A DNA stretch of 64,000 bases, taken from Vibrio sp. DW001. GTDB taxonomy: Bacteria; Pseudomonadota; Gammaproteobacteria; Enterobacterales; Vibrionaceae. Below, in pieces: positions 62,202 through 64,000 of this stretch. The position numbers and the translations under genes are program-made. Location: the NCBI RefSeq assembly GCF_029016285.1, contig NZ_CP091976.1:1178001-1242000 (forward strand), in the 5' to 3' direction. The notes beneath the pieces were generated by a model. That model was not told where the DNA came from. It was given only the letters and a program-made list of their open reading frames with translations, and ran no database searches. Each line of letters starts with the position of its first letter. Within the stretch, counting starts at the first letter, position 1.

Positions 62202-62495
62202 TTAGATGTATCCATACTGAATACTGCCGCTAGGTAGGGGTATCCAATAATCAAGACAACCAGAATGAGATAACGGTAAGAGTTTTCTAATCTGAAGAAC
62301 CAGTTCTAAGTAATGCGGTCCCAATTCGTATTGAATATGTCCTGCCATAAATCTTCCTATTCCCCAGTTAAAACCATTAAATACATAAACGATTTTTACC
62401 TTTCGATGAAACTTGAGTCTCATCATCATAAAGTCTTGCTCATCGGGGAAAATAACACCCAGATAATGACTTGGTCTGTGTTTATATCGCGCCAT
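62202..62495 (-). CDS. Possible small protein, doubtful
   Basis: A 97-residue minus-strand frame has fairly natural codon usage (MARYKHRPSHYLGVIFPDEQ, then a basic FHRKVKIVYVF and C-terminal YWIPLPSGSIQYG). No ribosome site worth the name is present and no family is recognised. The plus strand here has no better frame except a shorter overlapping one. It may be a remnant gene. It occupies the space before the citDEF promoter. Confidence 0.3.
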   Translation of the reverse strand: MARYKHRPSHYLGVIFPDEQDFMMMRLKFHRKVKIVYVFNGFNWGIGRFMAGHIQYELGPHYLELVLQIRKLLPLSHSGCLDYWIPLPSGSIQYGYI

Positions 62496-62543
62496 TTCTT
62501 AGTAATCATTTCCCCCAAAATTCTTAACTCATGAGGAGTTAAC

Positions 62544-62837
62544 ATGCAAATTAATCAGCGATCGTACGCTGGAGGTCTTGAATCTAGTGATCTACTAGTT
62601 GAGATCTTGCCATCTGAAACAAACAGTTTAGAAATCGAACTTACCAGCTCTGTAGAACAGCAGTTCGGAGATCTTATTCTCAAGGTGGTTACCGATACTT
62701 TGAACGAACTAGGTGTCACTAGTGCGACAGTGGTTATCAATGACAAAGGTGCATTAGATTGCGTGATTAGAGCTCGAGTTCAAGCGGCGGTTATGCGTGC
62801 GTCGGACAGTTCAGAAATTGATTGGAGTGCGGTGTAA
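62544..62837 (+). CDS. citD: Citrate lyase acyl carrier protein (gamma chain)
   Basis: This 97-residue carrier protein holds the prosthetic group on S14 in [13 protein letters not shown], the expected site. The C-terminal part with [11 protein letters not shown] is typical. ATG has GAGGAG upstream. Its TAA overlaps the citE ATG by one base. It opens the citDEF operon, with promoter DNA at 62496-62543. Confidence 0.9.
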   Translation: MQINQRSYAGGLESSDLLVEILPSETNSLEIELTSSVEQQFGDLILKVVTDTLNELGVTSATVVINDKGALDCVIRARVQAAVMRASDSSEIDWSAV

Positions 62838-63715
62838 TGAAAGCGAAATTACGTAGAAGCATGTTATTTGTGCCGGGTTCAAACGCGGCGATGTTGAGCA
62901 ATACATTTATCTACACACCTGATGCGATTATGTTCGACCTTGAAGATTCCGTATCAATACGTGAGAAAGATACCGCACGTATGTTAGTGATGAATACGCT
63001 TCAACACCCCCTATATCAAGATGTAGAAACCGTTGTCCGTGTTAATGGGCTCGACTCGGCGTTTGGACGTGATGATGTGAAGGCCGTGGTGAAAGCTGGC
63101 GTTAATGTTGTACGATTAGCCAAAACGGATTCACTTCAAGACGTATTAGATATGGAAGCCGAGATTGAAGCGGCAGAAAGAGAGTTTGGAAAAGCGTTGG
63201 GTAGTACCAAAATGTTGGCGGCTATTGAGTCCGCGATGGGTATAAATAATGCTGTTGATATTGCTTTTGGATCAAAAAGACTGATCGGTATAGCGTTAGG
63301 TGCTGAAGATTATGTTCGTGACCTGAGAACAGAACGAACCGCTGAAGGCACCGAATTGTTGTTTGCGCGTTGTTCTATATTGCAGGCTGCTCGCGCGGCG
63401 GGGATTATGGCATTCGACACCGTGTATTCTGATGCAAATAATGAAGAAGGGTTCTTGAACGAGGCGGAGCACATCAAGTCACTTGGGTTTGATGGTAAAT
63501 CGCTAATCAATCCGCGTCAGATCGAAATATTGCATAATGTTTTTGCGCCATCTCAAAAAGAAATAGACCACGCACATGCCGTCATCGAAGCGGCGGAAGA
63601 AGCGGAAGAAATGGGCTCTGGAGTGGTTTCGTTGAACGGCAAAATGGTCGATAGTCCAATTATTGAAAGAGCGCATTTAACATTGAAACGTGCCGAGTCT
63701 GGTATCAAACAGTAG
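62837..63715 (+). CDS. citE: Citrate lyase beta chain
   Basis: This 292-residue citryl-S-ACP lyase cleaves citryl-ACP to oxaloacetate and acetyl-ACP. It has a CitE/HpcH TIM barrel with [31 protein letters not shown] and [11 protein letters not shown], including the metal-binding glutamate and aspartate. ATG 62837 gives the usual length; a start at 62822 would overlap citD by 16 bases. Confidence 0.9.
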   Translation: MKAKLRRSMLFVPGSNAAMLSNTFIYTPDAIMFDLEDSVSIREKDTARMLVMNTLQHPLYQDVETVVRVNGLDSAFGRDDVKAVVKAGVNVVRLAKTDSLQDVLDMEAEIEAAEREFGKALGSTKMLAAIESAMGINNAVDIAFGSKRLIGIALGAEDYVRDLRTERTAEGTELLFARCSILQAARAAGIMAFDTVYSDANNEEGFLNEAEHIKSLGFDGKSLINPRQIEILHNVFAPSQKEIDHAHAVIEAAEEAEEMGSGVVSLNGKMVDSPIIERAHLTLKRAESGIKQ

Positions 63716-63724
63716 GGTACGGTA

Positions 63725-64000
63725 ATGAAGACAAATAACGAAATAACAGTCAATAATCCACAAACAGAACTGGACCAGCTTGCTATGAGACCTTTTACTG
63801 ACGCACACGAAATTACGCCGCATTTGCTTAACAAAGAGACAAAAAAAAGCCGTAAGATTCATGAATCTCTACAAGATGCGATACGAGCGTCTGGACTAGA
63901 AGATGGTATGACGATTTCTTTTCACCACTCTTTTCGAGGTGGTGACAAAATCATCAATATGGTGATGAACATTCTTGCTCAAATGGGCTTTAAAAACCTA
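63725..64000 (+). CDS. citF: Citrate lyase alpha chain (N-terminal part)
   Basis: This is the first 92 residues of citrate lyase alpha, the acetyl-ACP:citrate ACP transferase; the gene runs off the window. HESLQDAIRASGLEDGMTIS, FHHSFRGGD and INMVMNILAQMGFKNL are family-typical. It starts nine bases after citE. Further cit genes or the operon end are not visible. Confidence 0.9.
   Translation, partial: MKTNNEITVNNPQTELDQLAMRPFTDAHEITPHLLNKETKKSRKIHESLQDAIRASGLEDGMTISFHHSFRGGDKIINMVMNILAQMGFKNL

Overview
The window looks like a chromosome segment of a marine gammaproteobacterium, most likely Vibrionaceae. The grounds are an AT-rich genome with mostly tight gene spacing, a Vibrio-like citrate fermentation regulon built on a biotin-dependent oxaloacetate decarboxylase sodium pump, a MetR close to the enterobacterial and vibrio type, and several Vibrio-like accessory proteins. 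I could not run searches, so names rest on motif and family recognition.

Layout. (1) 1-3.9 kb: the end of an L-rhamnose operon (two ABC permeases, mutarotase RhaM, aldolase RhaD and an iron alcohol dehydrogenase), closed by a 13-bp hairpin. (2) 3.9-18.1 kb: an accessory stretch littered with at least five decayed copies of one IS6-family element. Between them lie a DUF2798 membrane protein behind a large palindromic operator, a broken DUF3861 gene, an NmrA/QorB-type reductase, a heterodimeric ABC exporter, a hipBA toxin-antitoxin pair with three evenly spaced operators, an ACT protein, a TSUP permease, an MFS/LysR pair and a truncated alkene reductase. (3) 18.2-34.4 kb: a divergent catabolic island. 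The minus-strand operon encodes a split transketolase, a xylose-isomerase-like TIM barrel, a tripartite tricarboxylate-type (TTT) transporter, a 2-hydroxyacid dehydrogenase and an aldose epimerase. The plus-strand operon encodes an RpiB-like isomerase, DhaK, DhaL, a divergent TpiA and a second TIM barrel. A GntR regulator and a chemoreceptor flank it. The active-site changes in RpiB and TpiA point to tetrulose phosphates. I propose a route from an erythrulose-like sugar to erythrose 4-phosphate and transketolase, with apiose/apulose as the main alternative.

(4) 34.7-42.5 kb: a ThrE-like exporter, about 1 kb with no recognised gene, a NifU-like scaffold paired with a GGGtGRT-family protein of unknown function, and a small redox or efflux-like group (PhzF, DUF1772, NmrA) beside an AraC regulator. 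(5) 42.7-64 kb: the citrate regulon in dispersed form. It holds oadGAB, citG, a TctCBA citrate-type transporter, citC, citX, the citAB two-component system and citDEF, the last running off the end of the window. A sulfur amino acid module (YheO/DauR-type regulator, RidA, cation symporter, MetC-like lyase) and metR sit between citB and citD. A 19-bp sequence occurs exactly upstream of both tctC and citC, with a 16/19 match between citX and citA; it is a candidate CitB site.

How the parts work together. Citrate is presumably imported by TctCBA and cleaved by citrate lyase (CitDEF, matured by CitC, CitG and CitX). Oxaloacetate is then decarboxylated by OadGAB with sodium export. The sugar island and the rhamnose operon both end at central glycolytic or pentose phosphate intermediates.
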